A stretch of DNA of 61,466 nt from Anaerolineae bacterium (GTDB lineage: Bacteria > Chloroflexota > Anaerolineae > B4-G1 > SLSP01): the NCBI GenBank assembly GCA_026645815.1, contig JAPKMR010000020.1, forward strand, positions 1 to 61,466, given 5' to 3'. Below are positions 1-10,500 of this stretch, one piece after another. Positions within the stretch are counted from its first letter, which is position 1, and the number at the start of each line of letters is the position of its first letter. Position numbers and translations under genes: made by a program. The notes under the pieces are model-generated. The model was given only the letters and a program-made list of their open reading frames with translations, had not been told where the DNA came from and made no database searches.

Positions 1-104
1 TTTGTGATTTTTGTGGACGGGCGAAGCCCCGTCCACAAAAATCACATGCAGAAAGAAGCGCCGAGTACGGGCGCCGGGTACGGCGGGGCGCAGAGAGTTG
101 AGCA
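1..104. repeat. Family B structured intergenic element, partial copy with perfect hairpin
   Basis: A perfect 18-bp inverted repeat (4-21 with 28-45, loop CGAAGC) is followed by a tail (agaaagaagcgccgagtac ... gcagagagttgag) that recurs after the hairpins at 35932 and 51927. The left half of the element would lie outside the window. No gene is seen from 105 to 311 before the kinase start. Confidence 0.75.
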
Positions 105-311
105 TTGACATTTCTCCCATTTCATGATACCTTTTTTACTTACAAACATGCTACCCAGGCTGAATGGCAACCTACTCCAGAATCCACCTCAAAGCATGGA
201 AATCGTTTGCGCCAGACAGCTACCTTGGATGGGGCTGCTTTTCAGCCCTGAACTTTGCCAGCGACCAGCTTCACCAAGCGGCGCGTCGCCGCCACGACTG
301 GAGGAAAGATC

Positions 312-3170
312 ATGCCACTGACCATCAGCCAGATGCTGCAAGGGCGCTATCGTATTGCTGCCCGCCTCGGTGAAGGCGGTATGGGCGCCGTCTACCGCGC
401 CTGGGATACCCGACTCCACGTTTCCGTCGCCGTCAAGGAGCTTATCCCACAACCAGGACTTGATTCCGGACTGTTGGCGCAGCTGCGCCAACAGTTCGAG
501 CAGGAAGCAGTCACACTCGCACGCCTCAGCCACCCTAACCTGGTGCGGGTCACCGATTTCTTTGAGGAAGGCGGCAACGCCTACCTGGTCATGGAGTTTC
601 TTGAAGGCGAAAGCCTGGCAGACACCATCGCGCACCATGGACCCGTGCCTGAGCCGCAAGTCCTACAATGGACCACCCAACTCCTGGATGCACTTGCCTA
701 TTGCCACGAACAAGGAATCGTCCACCGGGATATCAAGCCGCAGAATATTCTGCTGCGGCCCGATGGGCGAGCCGTGCTCGTGGACTTCGGGCTCGTGAAG
801 CTATGGAATCCCAGAGATCCGCGCACACAAATGGTCGTACGCGGTATGGGCACCCCAGAATATGCCCCACCCGAGCAATACGATACCGCAACCGGGCACA
901 CCGATGCCCGCAGCGATATCTATAGCCTGGGGGCTACGCTCTACCACGCGCTCACGGGGCAGGCACCCCCAACCGCCACCCAGCGCATGGCAAACCCGCG
1001 TAGCTTTCCAGCGCCGCGTGCCCTTAATGCACAAATCAAGCCCGGCATTGAGGGGATAATCCTGAAAGCCATGGCAATTGATATGTCAGAACGCTTTCAA
1101 AGCGCCCAAGCCATGCGAAGCACGCTCGCTGAAGTGCGCGCGGGGAAACCGCCATTGCCGGGCAACACGTTGCCGGGCAACACGTTGCCGGGCAACACGT
1201 TGCCGGGCAACACGTTGCCCTCGCCTTTCAATGAACCGCCTAAAGCCACAGGTGTGCCCGGCGTCTACACGCCAGCTCGTTCTGCTCCGCTGCCGCAACA
1301 GCCAACGCCGCCACCGGGTTGGGTACAACCCTATTTCCCTGCCCCGCCGCAACCCGCACCGGCTACAAATCAAAGCCGTTCCAAACTATCTACAGGTATT
1401 ATTGTGCTGCTCGGATTGGGGGTGTTGCTTTGCCTGGGAGCGGGGCTTACCGCTATATGGGGATTATTCTTACGGGATGACAAAGTCGCGTCCTCACCCA
1501 CAACCCGCCCCACGACCATCGCCTCCCCCACCCCTGCAGCAACCCAGCAAACTCTGACCGTGAGCGCCGACAATACTGGCGATACCACCTCCCTTGCGGA
1601 GGCCGTTGCCGCTGCCACGCCGGGGAGTCTGCTAAATATCGCAGCGGGCACCTATACACTTCAGGCGCCACTGGAAATTGACAAGCCCCTGAAATTCCTG
1701 GGTGCGGGCATGGAACAGACCATTATCGTCTCCTCCAGTCCCGAAGCCGTGATTCGCTATACCGGTGAGGGCCTCTTCGAAGCTCGCGGCATCACCTTCC
1801 GGCACGAGGGCGACGCGGAGGCAGATGTGGTCTACGCTGAACGCGGCGAAGTGCTCTTTGATGCCTGTGTCTTTATGGGAGCTGTGACCTCAGAGAATGG
1901 AGCCCCGCGTGGTGGATTACATCTCTCCGGCACTGTCACCGGACGGGTGGAGAACTGCACAGCTGCAGATAACGACCTCGATGGCTTCCGCCTCACGGAG
2001 CAGGCGCAGGTAGATTTAATCAACAATATCTGCCGGGATAACTATCAGAATGGAATTGGCATTCGCGATAACAGTGGCGGCGAGATTCGGGGGAATCGCT
2101 GCTCGGGGAACGTCAATAACGGTATCGCCATAACCGGAGACGCCGCACCCGACATTGTCGAGAACACTTTTAGTGCTAACGGCGAAAGCGGCATCGCGTA
2201 CTGGTCGAATGCTGCCGGTTCAGCAAGGCTAAACATCAGCGAGGAAAATGGCCTTCATGGTATTAGCGTCAATGGAAGCGCCACACCCACAATCTCAGAC
2301 AATACCTTGCGCCGCAATACAGAAACCGGGTTGGTGTATTTTGGGACAAGCGGCGGCGCCGCAAGCCGCAATATCGCGACCCAAAACGGGCTGCACGGCA
2401 TTGGCACCAACGAGCAATCAAAGCCCATTATAGAGGGCAATACCTGTTCCAACAATACCCAGGTAGGCATGCGCCTTGCAGGGGATAGTACCCCCACAGT
2501 GACACAAAACACCTGCAGCGGAAATACACTTTCGGGTATCATTGTGACTGGAAATGCCAGTGTTACCCTATACCAGAACAACTCCAGCGACAACCAGGAA
2601 AGTGGGCTGGCTTATTTCGAAAACGCCACCGGCACGGTCAGCGACAATGAGTTCTGGCGCAATACCCTACAAGGCATCAGTATCAATGATAATGCCACGC
2701 CGACCATCGAGGATAACCTCATGGCGGAAAACAAAGAAGCCGGTTTACGAATCTCAGGTGATTCACGTCCCACAGCACGCAATAATGAGGTTCATGGCCA
2801 TCCGCTCTCGGGCATCATCGTCCGCCAGAACGCACAGCCCACACTGGAAAGCAACAACTCATACAGCAATGGCGAAAGCGGTCTGATCTATTTTGGCGCC
2901 TCCGGCGGCATTGCACGTTACAATACCCTGACAAACAATGATTTGCACGGCATCCAAGTCAAAGATGATGCCACGCCCACGTTAGAATACAACACCTGCG
3001 AGAAAAACACTGAAGCGGGAATCGCGTTTTTCGATCGTGCTGGTGGCGTAGCGCAAAATAACCAGATCAACAACAACCGCTGGGGCATCTACGTCATTGC
3101 GACAGCCAACCCAAGCCTCCTCAATAACACGGTCGAGAACAACGCCACCAATATAGACGACCGCCGCTAA
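312..3170 (+). CDS. Membrane Ser/Thr protein kinase with extracellular right-handed beta-helix
   Basis: A 952-residue Hanks-type kinase. GGAGG at 300-304 selects the ATG at 312 over the upstream in-frame start at 255. The kinase domain covers roughly residues 10-270, with the glycine loop GEGGMGAVY, the HRDIKPQN catalytic loop and DFG. A Pro-rich linker follows, holding four tandem LPGNT units encoded by a palindromic DNA repeat. One membrane helix lies near residues 360-385. The rest, to the C terminus, is a series of about 22-residue parallel beta-helix repeats rich in N-N-T and G-I (NosD/PbH1 type). The kinase should face the cytoplasm and the beta-helix the outside. Known relatives use PASTA or other sensor domains, so carbohydrate or wall sensing is an inference. 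Substrates cannot be read from sequence. Confidence 0.93.
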   Translation: MPLTISQMLQGRYRIAARLGEGGMGAVYRAWDTRLHVSVAVKELIPQPGLDSGLLAQLRQQFEQEAVTLARLSHPNLVRVTDFFEEGGNAYLVMEFLEGESLADTIAHHGPVPEPQVLQWTTQLLDALAYCHEQGIVHRDIKPQNILLRPDGRAVLVDFGLVKLWNPRDPRTQMVVRGMGTPEYAPPEQYDTATGHTDARSDIYSLGATLYHALTGQAPPTATQRMANPRSFPAPRALNAQIKPGIEGIILKAMAIDMSERFQSAQAMRSTLAEVRAGKPPLPGNTLPGNTLPGNTLPGNTLPSPFNEPPKATGVPGVYTPARSAPLPQQPTPPPGWVQPYFPAPPQPAPATNQSRSKLSTGIIVLLGLGVLLCLGAGLTAIWGLFLRDDKVASSPTTRPTTIASPTPAATQQTLTVSADNTGDTTSLAEAVAAATPGSLLNIAAGTYTLQAPLEIDKPLKFLGAGMEQTIIVSSSPEAVIRYTGEGLFEARGITFRHEGDAEADVVYAERGEVLFDACVFMGAVTSENGAPRGGLHLSGTVTGRVENCTAADNDLDGFRLTEQAQVDLINNICRDNYQNGIGIRDNSGGEIRGNRCSGNVNNGIAITGDAAPDIVENTFSANGESGIAYWSNAAGSARLNISEENGLHGISVNGSATPTISDNTLRRNTETGLVYFGTSGGAASRNIATQNGLHGIGTNEQSKPIIEGNTCSNNTQVGMRLAGDSTPTVTQNTCSGNTLSGIIVTGNASVTLYQNNSSDNQESGLAYFENATGTVSDNEFWRNTLQGISINDNATPTIEDNLMAENKEAGLRISGDSRPTARNNEVHGHPLSGIIVRQNAQPTLESNNSYSNGESGLIYFGASGGIARYNTLTNNDLHGIQVKDDATPTLEYNTCEKNTEAGIAFFDRAGGVAQNNQINNNRWGIYVIATANPSLLNNTVENNATNIDDRR
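1155..1219. repeat. Four in-frame 15-bp palindromic units inside the kinase linker
   Basis: TTGCCGGGCAACACG is repeated four times plus a partial TTGCC. It encodes (LPGNT)4 between the kinase domain and the membrane helix. The 15-bp period keeps frame. The core palindrome GTTGCCGGGCAAC also occurs in the genes at 33285 and 38551. Confidence 0.95.
1316..1330. repeat. Single 15-bp GGTTGGGTACAACC palindrome unit in the kinase linker
   Basis: GGGTTGGGTACAACC encodes part of GWVQPY. The same 15-mer is at 16149, and it forms three tandem units at 6166-6210. Confidence 0.9.
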
Positions 3171-3249
3171 TCGGGCATTGGTAGTGTTCGGCTTCCATCA
3201 GAAAGAGCGAGTTTGGGGTTAAAGCCCGCTAAAAGAAGTGTTTTAGTCC

Positions 3250-3412
3250 AGAGCGGCAATAGTGGCTAGACTAACGAGCATGTGGGCGATGCAAGAACAC
3301 AAAGAGGTATCTTTTTTTTGTGATTTTTGCGGGCTGCGCCCGCAAAAATCACGCTCGTGGAGAAAGGCGCAGAGGGTTTTTTTGAGTAATCTAGCCGATT
3401 TTGCCACTGTGG
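3250..3412. repeat. Family C MITE-like element, copy 1
   Basis: About 163 bp with imperfect terminal inverted repeats (GCGGCAATAGTGGCTAGA, against GTGGCAAAATCGGCTAGA on the complement of the right end). An inner perfect 15-bp hairpin spans 3320-3334 / 3338-3352. The second copy at 7336-7494 differs by paired changes in both arms. A further hairpin, TTTTAGTTGC/GCAACTAAAA at 3414-3439, sits directly beside it. Together these fill the 3171-3512 gap between converging genes; no protein gene is seen there. Confidence 0.8.
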
Positions 3413-3512
3413 GTTTTAGTTGCTGCGCGGCAACTAAAAAGACTCTCAGAGATTGCGACTTCAGTTGCCTGGCGTCATGGCAAGCGGGGGAATGCTGAAC
3501 AGTTGGCTCGAA

Positions 3513-6500
3513 TCAGGCATTCAAATCATCGCTGTGGCCAAACAAAATCTGCCTGTGGGTAGTGACATTGTTGAGAAAGGAATATCGGTGTTCCGGGTTG
3601 GAGATACGGTCGGCGCGCTCAAGGATGCGTTGTTGCACTTCTGATAACAGTGTAGGGCCACGAGGGTCGTTATTTGCAGCAAGAATCTGATAGCAAGCCC
3701 AGTATACCCACGCAGGGTCATCGGCTCCCTCTAGCGCCTCCGGCAGCTCCAAGGCCTCCAACAGTCTCTCAGTTTCCTGCAAGCCCTGAGAAGGTCCCTG
3801 GGTGCGCCAAATCACTACTGCCAAGCCGGCGAGGGCTTCAAGCGTGCGGGCACGGTGTGGCACCTCCTCGCGCAAGGCAAGCGCTTGATGGTAAGCCTCT
3901 GCTGCCGCATTCAATTCTCCAAGCGCAATTTGTATCCGACCCAGATAAGTATAAGCGTTGGCGAGAGCCACAAGATCATGGCTCTGCTGCGAAACATCAA
4001 TAGCACGCCGGGCAGTTGCCAAAGCACGCCGTACGGTTCCCAGGCAAAGTTCCAAAATGCTCAAGTTCCCCAAGGTCTCACCCTCTGCTTGAAGATTGCC
4101 GCTGGCGTGAAAAATCTCCAATGCCTGTTCGTAGACGTCTTGTGCTTCGGCATACAGTCCGAATTCCCAAAACAGCGCCCCAAGATTGTTCAATGTTGTC
4201 GCGCGACCCTCAGTGTTTTGCATCGCTCGATGGATTTCCAGGGCCTCCTGGTAAAGGTTCAGAGCCTCATCGCATTCCCCTTGTTCAACAGCAACATTAG
4301 CCAGGTTATTCAATGCTTTCGCTTCCCCCAAACGGTCGCCGAGGGAACGATAGCGCGCACGAGCCGCAAGCAACACCCCGCGAGCCTCTGGATGTTTCCC
4401 CACCTGCAATAACAGTACGCCAAGGTTGTTAAAGACCGCAGCTTCCCCGCGTACATATCCTAGAATTTGATAACACTCTGCCGCTGCCTCATAGAGCTGT
4501 CTAGCCAGATCAAACGCTCCCCGCCGTACCGCAATGTTGCCCAAAATACGCAAACTATCCGCCTCGAGCCGACGCTGTTTACCTGTCCGCGCCAGCGCCA
4601 ATGCCTGGTTCAGAGCATGTTCAGCATCCTGATAAGCACCCTGTCGCTGGTATGCCTGCCCAAGAAGAAACTGCCCCTCACCCTCAAGTTCATATGCGGC
4701 AAGCCTCTGTGACTCTGTAATAATCCGTTGTGATAGAGCTACCGCCTGCTCATGATGACCCGAAGCATCCCAAAGACGCACTTGCTCAATTTGCAAACGG
4801 ACCAGAAGCGATGATAGGTCTTCAGCAGCTGCCGGCGACGACTGCGTTACCTGCGTTACAGCTGCCTCAAATAGTGCTATGCCCTCATCCAATGGGCCAC
4901 GGCGGCGGTAAAAGCGCCCCACCGCCTCGGACATCTCCGCGATAATGGCCCAATGACGCCGGGTAAGCGCCCGGGTCCACGCGACATGAATGTTAGCGCT
5001 TTCCTGTTCCCAATCTGAAAACGCCTCATCGTCTGGAGCAGTAGCCAGCTCACGCCGCAACTTGGTCGCATAATAGGCTCCATGCCGCCTCTCCAGCTCG
5101 CGCTGAAGGTCTGCATTTTCAGCCAACCTCGCTGCGGCATAGGCATGCGTCGTCGCATGATAACCATAGCGTCCATTATGGGTCCGCCGCAGGAGGGATT
5201 TTGCAGCCAACGCGGAAAGCGTATCCGCATTCTCGCTAATGACTGCTTGTGCCGCTGCCGCTGTGAAGCCGCCTTCAAACACTGTCAATCCGCTGAGTAC
5301 CGCCCGCTCTTCCTGCGTGAGCAGCGCCCACGAATGATCGAAGACTGCGCGAAGGCTCCTCTGCCGCTCGGGTACGTTGCGCAATGATGTCGCTAAGATA
5401 TCCAGTGATTGCTCCAAGTGTGTGGCGATTTCGGCACACGACTGATAAGCCATCGTCGCAGCAGCAAGCTCGATGGCCAATGGTAATCCTTCCACAATTT
5501 TACAGATGCGGATGACATCGGGCAACAGTTCTGGGCTAAGTGAAAAGTGTGCTTGAAGCTGTTGCACGCGCTGTTCAAACAGCGCCACCGCATCGCAGGT
5601 CTCCGCTGTAGGATATAAGCCCGGAGGCTCATCGGCTATGCACATTCCCTCAACTTCGTAAAGCCACTCTTCCCGCAAATACAGCCGTTCTCGAGAAGTG
5701 ACCAGCAGAACTACCCCAGGCGCGTAACGCAAGACCGCAATTAACATCGGGCAAGCTTCAACCACATGCTCGAAGTTATCTAGGACAAGCAGCATCTCCT
5801 TGCCGCGCAGATGCGCAAGTAACTGCTGAAGTGCTTCAGCCTGTTCAATGTTGGGCAGTCCCATCGCTACAGAAATAGCGCTAGCAACCTGCGCCGGGCT
5901 ACGTAACGCCTCCAGCGGCACAAAGAAGATCCCATCCGCAAAAAGCCCCGCAGCATCAGCTGCCACCTGCAACGCCAGGCGTGTTTTACCCACCCCACCT
6001 CTACCTGTGAGAGTGAGCAGGCGACAGTCAGGATGCGCCAGGCGTTCAGCCAGCGCCGCACGATCGGCCCTGCGCCCCACAAAGGAATCAGGCTCTAGCG
6101 GTAGTTGTACATAGCCCATGATGGGAAATGTTGTCACTGGCGGCAATACCGGTGCGAAGGTTGCCGGGTTGGGTACAACCCGGTTGGGTACAACCCGGTT
6201 GGGTACAACCCCTGAGCGCTGACGGAAATCCTTGATCTGCGTCAGAAGGGCAACCGTCTTCGCCGATGGCTCGACTGCGAACTCTTCCCAAAGTATCTGC
6301 CGGCAAGTTTCGTATTGAGCTAACGCCGCGCTTGTCTGCCCCTCTAACACATACAGACGCATCAGGTGTTGATGGGCTTCCTCACGCCAAGGCTCCAATG
6401 CCACTTGCTTCTGTAGCAGCATACGGGCGTGCGCAAGTTCGCCCCGACGTTCCGCATAGTGCGCTAGCTCTGTCAATGCCTCAATTACGCGTATGTGCAC

Positions 6501-7004
6501 CCATTCGCGCTTGAAAAGCACCCAATCCTCAAAGCCCTCACCCCCATCGAGTGGAAAGTTCTCAAGAAAAGCACCCCGGTAGAGATGCACCGCTGCCTCA
6601 AGGCGTTCCAAACAGGGGCGACACGCACCCAAACGGCGGTGGGGATGCGCACTACACGCCGAATACAGCGCCTCAAAGCATTTGAAGTCCACTTCTACAT
6701 CGCTGTGCATGGCAAAGCACAACGTCTCACGATCAGCGAGGATAAACGGCGTCTCGTTATTCCTGCCTGGATTGGGCAATGCCTGACGAATATGAGATAG
6801 CGCCTGCCGGAGATTGTGAAAAGCGCGGGCTTGAGGCTGATCTGGCCATAATAATCCTGCGAGCACATCACGACGATGCGCGCGGTCTGATTCGATGGCA
6901 AGATAAACAAGCAGGGCTTCAGCTTTGTGGGTGGCAAAGTTCAGCAGCTCACCATCGAGCCGAGCTTCAAAAGGACCGAGTACAAAGAGGGATAAACGCA
7001 CCAT
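3513..7004 (-). CDS. SARP/BTAD-family transcriptional regulator with NB-ARC ATPase and TPR repeats
   Basis: About 1163 residues from the ATG at 7004, which begins MVRLSLFVLGPFEARLDGE. Longer in-frame starts up to 7070 exist, but their extra residues do not look like the family. Order: N-terminal winged-helix plus bacterial transcriptional activator (BTAD) domain over about the first 250 residues; an in-frame palindromic insert (RVVPN repeats) in the linker; an NB-ARC-type ATPase with Walker A GRGGVGKT near residue 335 and LLVLDNFEH as Walker B; then about ten TPR motifs (e.g. AKALNNLANVAVEQGECDEA). This is the AfsR/MalT-like STAND layout: ATP-dependent switching, with ligand or partner sensing by the TPRs. 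The target genes are unknown. The divergent secreted-protein gene at 7580 is the closest candidate. Confidence 0.92.
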   Translation of the reverse strand: MVRLSLFVLGPFEARLDGELLNFATHKAEALLVYLAIESDRAHRRDVLAGLLWPDQPQARAFHNLRQALSHIRQALPNPGRNNETPFILADRETLCFAMHSDVEVDFKCFEALYSACSAHPHRRLGACRPCLERLEAAVHLYRGAFLENFPLDGGEGFEDWVLFKREWVHIRVIEALTELAHYAERRGELAHARMLLQKQVALEPWREEAHQHLMRLYVLEGQTSAALAQYETCRQILWEEFAVEPSAKTVALLTQIKDFRQRSGVVPNRVVPNRVVPNPATFAPVLPPVTTFPIMGYVQLPLEPDSFVGRRADRAALAERLAHPDCRLLTLTGRGGVGKTRLALQVAADAAGLFADGIFFVPLEALRSPAQVASAISVAMGLPNIEQAEALQQLLAHLRGKEMLLVLDNFEHVVEACPMLIAVLRYAPGVVLLVTSRERLYLREEWLYEVEGMCIADEPPGLYPTAETCDAVALFEQRVQQLQAHFSLSPELLPDVIRICKIVEGLPLAIELAAATMAYQSCAEIATHLEQSLDILATSLRNVPERQRSLRAVFDHSWALLTQEERAVLSGLTVFEGGFTAAAAQAVISENADTLSALAAKSLLRRTHNGRYGYHATTHAYAAARLAENADLQRELERRHGAYYATKLRRELATAPDDEAFSDWEQESANIHVAWTRALTRRHWAIIAEMSEAVGRFYRRRGPLDEGIALFEAAVTQVTQSSPAAAEDLSSLLVRLQIEQVRLWDASGHHEQAVALSQRIITESQRLAAYELEGEGQFLLGQAYQRQGAYQDAEHALNQALALARTGKQRRLEADSLRILGNIAVRRGAFDLARQLYEAAAECYQILGYVRGEAAVFNNLGVLLLQVGKHPEARGVLLAARARYRSLGDRLGEAKALNNLANVAVEQGECDEALNLYQEALEIHRAMQNTEGRATTLNNLGALFWEFGLYAEAQDVYEQALEIFHASGNLQAEGETLGNLSILELCLGTVRRALATARRAIDVSQQSHDLVALANAYTYLGRIQIALGELNAAAEAYHQALALREEVPHRARTLEALAGLAVVIWRTQGPSQGLQETERLLEALELPEALEGADDPAWVYWACYQILAANNDPRGPTLLSEVQQRILERADRISNPEHRYSFLNNVTTHRQILFGHSDDLNA
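6166..6210. repeat. Three in-frame 15-bp palindromic units in the regulator linker
   Basis: GGGTTGGGTACAACC and then CGGTTGGGTACAACC twice, read on the minus strand as VVPNRVVPNRVVPNP. The units lie between the BTAD and NB-ARC domains, where an insertion is tolerable. Confidence 0.95.
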
Positions 7005-7090
7005 AGCAACTGCCGCCAACTTGCGGCCATAGAAACCCATGACCGCTTTTAGTTTAACACAGAAGTTCAACTATGGGAAATTTCTAATAC

Positions 7091-7201
7091 GTTTGGGTGC
7101 GTTCTAAATCTGGGGCGACAATCTCGCGAAAAATCACTCAAAGAAAGGCCTTTGCATGATAATCAACTTGTTTTTTCCCCAAGTGGAAACGCACCAATAC
7201 G
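7091..7201. repeat. Family A element, copy lacking the GC-rich hairpin
   Basis: Terminal inverted repeats (TTGGGTGCGTTC ... GGAAACGCACCAA) and the internal module TCACTCAAAGAAAGGC are present. The usual central hairpin is missing. Compare copies at 41008, 46387, 53066 and 54735. Confidence 0.65.
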
Positions 7202-7214
7202 TTTTGACGCTGAT

Positions 7215-7244
7215 TTGACGCGCACGTGATAATATAAGTATAAG
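7215..7244 (+). promoter_or_regulatory. Candidate sigma-70-type promoter for the 7580 gene
   Basis: TTGACG (7215-7220), an 18-bp spacer and TATAAG (7239-7244). This would give a 5' leader of about 330 nt that contains the whole family C element at 7336-7494. Based on consensus matching only. Confidence 0.45.
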
Positions 7245-7335
7245 ATCTATCCTGAATTTCATTTCGGTTCCCCTCAGCACCCTTGCCACCTCGGCTCCGA
7301 TCTGCAAGAACAATCCGACGGCTTGTGAAAAATCC

Positions 7336-7494
7336 TAGAGCGGCAATAGTAGCCAGACTAACGGTCATCTGGGCAATGCAAGAACACAGAGAGGTAGTTT
7401 TTTGTAATTTTTGCGGGCTGCGCCCGCAAAAATTACGCTTTCCGAGAGAGGCACAGAGGGGTTTTCGAGTGATCTGGCCGATTTTGCCACTGTA
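7336..7494. repeat. Family C MITE-like element, copy 2
   Basis: Same ends and layout as 3250-3412. Inner hairpin 7404-7418 / 7422-7436. Relative to copy 1, GTGATTTTTG/CAAAAATCAC has become GTAATTTTTG/CAAAAATTAC, and the outer arm GGCTAGA has become GCCAGA at both ends. These paired changes show selection for, or copying of, a folded form. The 7071-7579 gap holds this element, a family A copy and the promoter, with no protein gene seen. Confidence 0.8.
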
Positions 7495-7579
7495 GGAAAA
7501 ATCAACCAGCCCTGGCACATTCAGGGCTGACAGCTAGCATCCGATATTTGCGGTACCCGGCAGCGAAAGGAGTATTCTT

Positions 7580-10500
7580 ATGACTGCGATCAGGTTACCC
7601 AGGATTTGGGCATTTCTACGGACAATTGTTTTGATATCGGCTCTGCTCCTCAGCCCGATAGCTGGCACACTACCACTTACCAAAGCCAATGCGCTGGACA
7701 AGAGCAGTACACAAAATGACCATTTCATCTTCCTGCCAGTTGTGATGCGGGATTTGCTCCCCTCGCCAGGCGATGAACTTATTATCAGCTGGGCGCAATC
7801 TATAGAGGGGACCACACGCAAAGTACTTCTTCAATGGAATCCGTTGGAGGAGAGCGCACGATTGATAGCAGCGGCTTATGGCGGACAGTATACAGTTTTC
7901 CGTCGCTCCTCAGGTGAAACCACCTGGCAGGTTATCGGACAAGCGCATCCCGCCGCCAATGTCACGGAAATGAAAGCGCTATTAGGAGTGGAACTTACAC
8001 TACAACTCCGCTATGACCTGCGTCCTGATCATATCGGCTCACCGCTCACGGAGCAAGAGCTCTTCAATCTCTTTGAAGATCCGCTCACGGCCTTCGAGGA
8101 CCCTCTGACCGCACGGACCCTTGCTACACAATACTACGAAGTCGGGCTAGTCCTCGGCATAGCCTTTCTGGATTCCACAGCGCCCCTTGGTCAGCCGGTT
8201 GAATACAGAATTGAGAAAGTCGGTGGCTCAACCCGGACCTACTTGCCAGTGAGTGTTCCCGACAAACCCATCGCCCTTGCCACACCCCTCAACCTGCGCG
8301 AGGTGTGGGAAGGCCCGGCGACACTCGGTCTGCGTCCCAGTGACCGGCCCGCCGATGCCAATGAACGCTATAAATGGACCGAAGCCCAGCAATACCGCGC
8401 CTGGGATGGCACCAACTACCTGATCTGGGACCTGCAGGAGCAACCGGCAGGGGCATCCCCCGACGATTCGATCAGATCCCTCAACCTGCGCGGCTACCTG
8501 ATCTACCGCGCAGCGCCCGGCACTTCGACGTGGACGGTGGTTAACCCGGTCAAGGAGGATTGCCAGTATACCGACCCTGAGGATGTCTTGAAGTGGTGCA
8601 CCATCATGATCGGGGCGAGCGGGCAGCCCACGAGCACCGTCGGCGGCCCCGGCTACTTCTTCCGCGAGGACCTGCGCGAAGTCTATACGGAGCCTGAGCA
8701 TATCTACACGCCCTGGCTCTACAAAGTCTGCCCCAGCGATCTGTTGCGCACTCAAGGACAGTGCGCGACGCCGGTCACCATCACCGCGCGCGAACTGCTG
8801 CCGCCCGCCCCCGTCCATGAGATCGAGGTCACCACAACGCAATCACCTGCGCGCATCTATCTCACGTGGGATTACAACGATACGGCTGAACTCAGCCCAC
8901 CGTTGCGCTTCTACGTCACCCGGAACCTCACCTTCACCGCACCGCTTGCCACCTGGTCCGCCGTGGTGCAGCCGGGCACCACTCTACCCTACATCGAGAG
9001 GCCTACCACCAATCCGGGAACACTGACCATCTATGACCCGGCAGCCCTGAACCAACCCTTCTGGTATCGCGTTCAGGTGCGCGACAGCGCCGGCAACTGG
9101 TCGGCGCCAGGCGTGCCGGTCAGAGGCGCGCTCTACGACCGGACACCTCCCGCCCTCACGCAACCGCCATATGACCAGGTGGTCTGCAGCAACAACCCCC
9201 TGCCCGTCACGCTGCAGGTGGGTTTTGCGGGGGTGAGCCATGTGGTTGTCTACCGCGCCTTCGACGCAAGCGGTCCCTGGGAGCTCATTCAGCGCGTACC
9301 GGTGAGCCAGGGCGCAGCAACAATCAGCGACGACTACATTCCGTCCTCCCCAATCTATGCTTACTACCAGTTTGAAGCCGTGGACGACCATGGCAATGTG
9401 AGCGCGGCTGTGAACTACTGCGCCGAACTCACCACCTTGCTGCCGCCGCCACCGCCTCAGGTCAGTACCCATGTGGAGTGTCAAGATAACACCTGTGACC
9501 TGATCATCACGACAGAGGATCCCGACAACGCCTATCAAGGCAGCGAAGACCCGATCGTCACCATCGGGCTTCCCGGCGAGGAAGGCACTACGTTTATTAC
9601 TACCACCCTCCATCATGGAATAACTGTCACGATCCCCGTCAACGAGGGCGCCTGGTACACGGCAACGGTCAGCCACACGCCCGGCGGGCCCGGTACCACC
9701 GTCACAGGCCGCGCCGTCAACAATTTCCTCGACACCAACCGGCACCTGGCTGACCTGGGCACGATGCGGGGCGCGCGCTGGATGACGGACACCGTTAGCG
9801 GTGAGCATTACGTGGAGATCACCATGGCGGATGACGATGGTCCTCCACCCGTGGCGGCTTTCCGCCGCATTCCTGGAGGGAACTGGCTACAGGTCACCTC
9901 CATCGAGAGACCCTCTCCTTACCAGATCGAGGATCACAGCGATCCCAGCCCAACCCAGGAGTATGAGTACGTCGTTCTGGCCTTCAGCCCCAACACCTAC
10001 GAGATGTTGGGCGCGTGGCAACCGCTCACGCTTGAGGCGTTGAGTGGAGGCGTCGTAGCTCTGGACGACCCCATGCTTTCCACACGCACGTTACCTTCTA
10101 GCTGCAGCTATAGCCGGTACCGCCCAAGCGTCGTGGGTATGCAGGACACCATTTCCCTCCACAATGGCTGGGCGATCACGAACCTCGGCTATTACGTCGC
10201 CGTGGGCAATGATCCAGACTGCCCCGAAGAGATGTGGAGTTACGATCCGATCCACGCCTTCGGCGACGGCGATTTGACTAACGGCACGCTCACCTGGCCC
10301 CTGACCCTTTACAATATCAGCGTCAGCCCCGGGGATGGCGCGCATCTCGGCGGGCGCATCGTCGCCACAACCAACCATGACGTGAGTGGACTTGACGTCC
10401 TCAGCACCCGCTTCTACAAAGTGGAATTTCTGCCCGGTTCAGCCATTGCCGACGTGCAAATCCAGCTTCCGCCGACGATCAAACTGCACGAAAGCGCCTC

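Noticed and set aside
1155..1219. Natural peptide repeat selected at protein level
   Set aside because: The same DNA palindrome occurs in unrelated genes, in other frames and orientations, so it is a DNA element.
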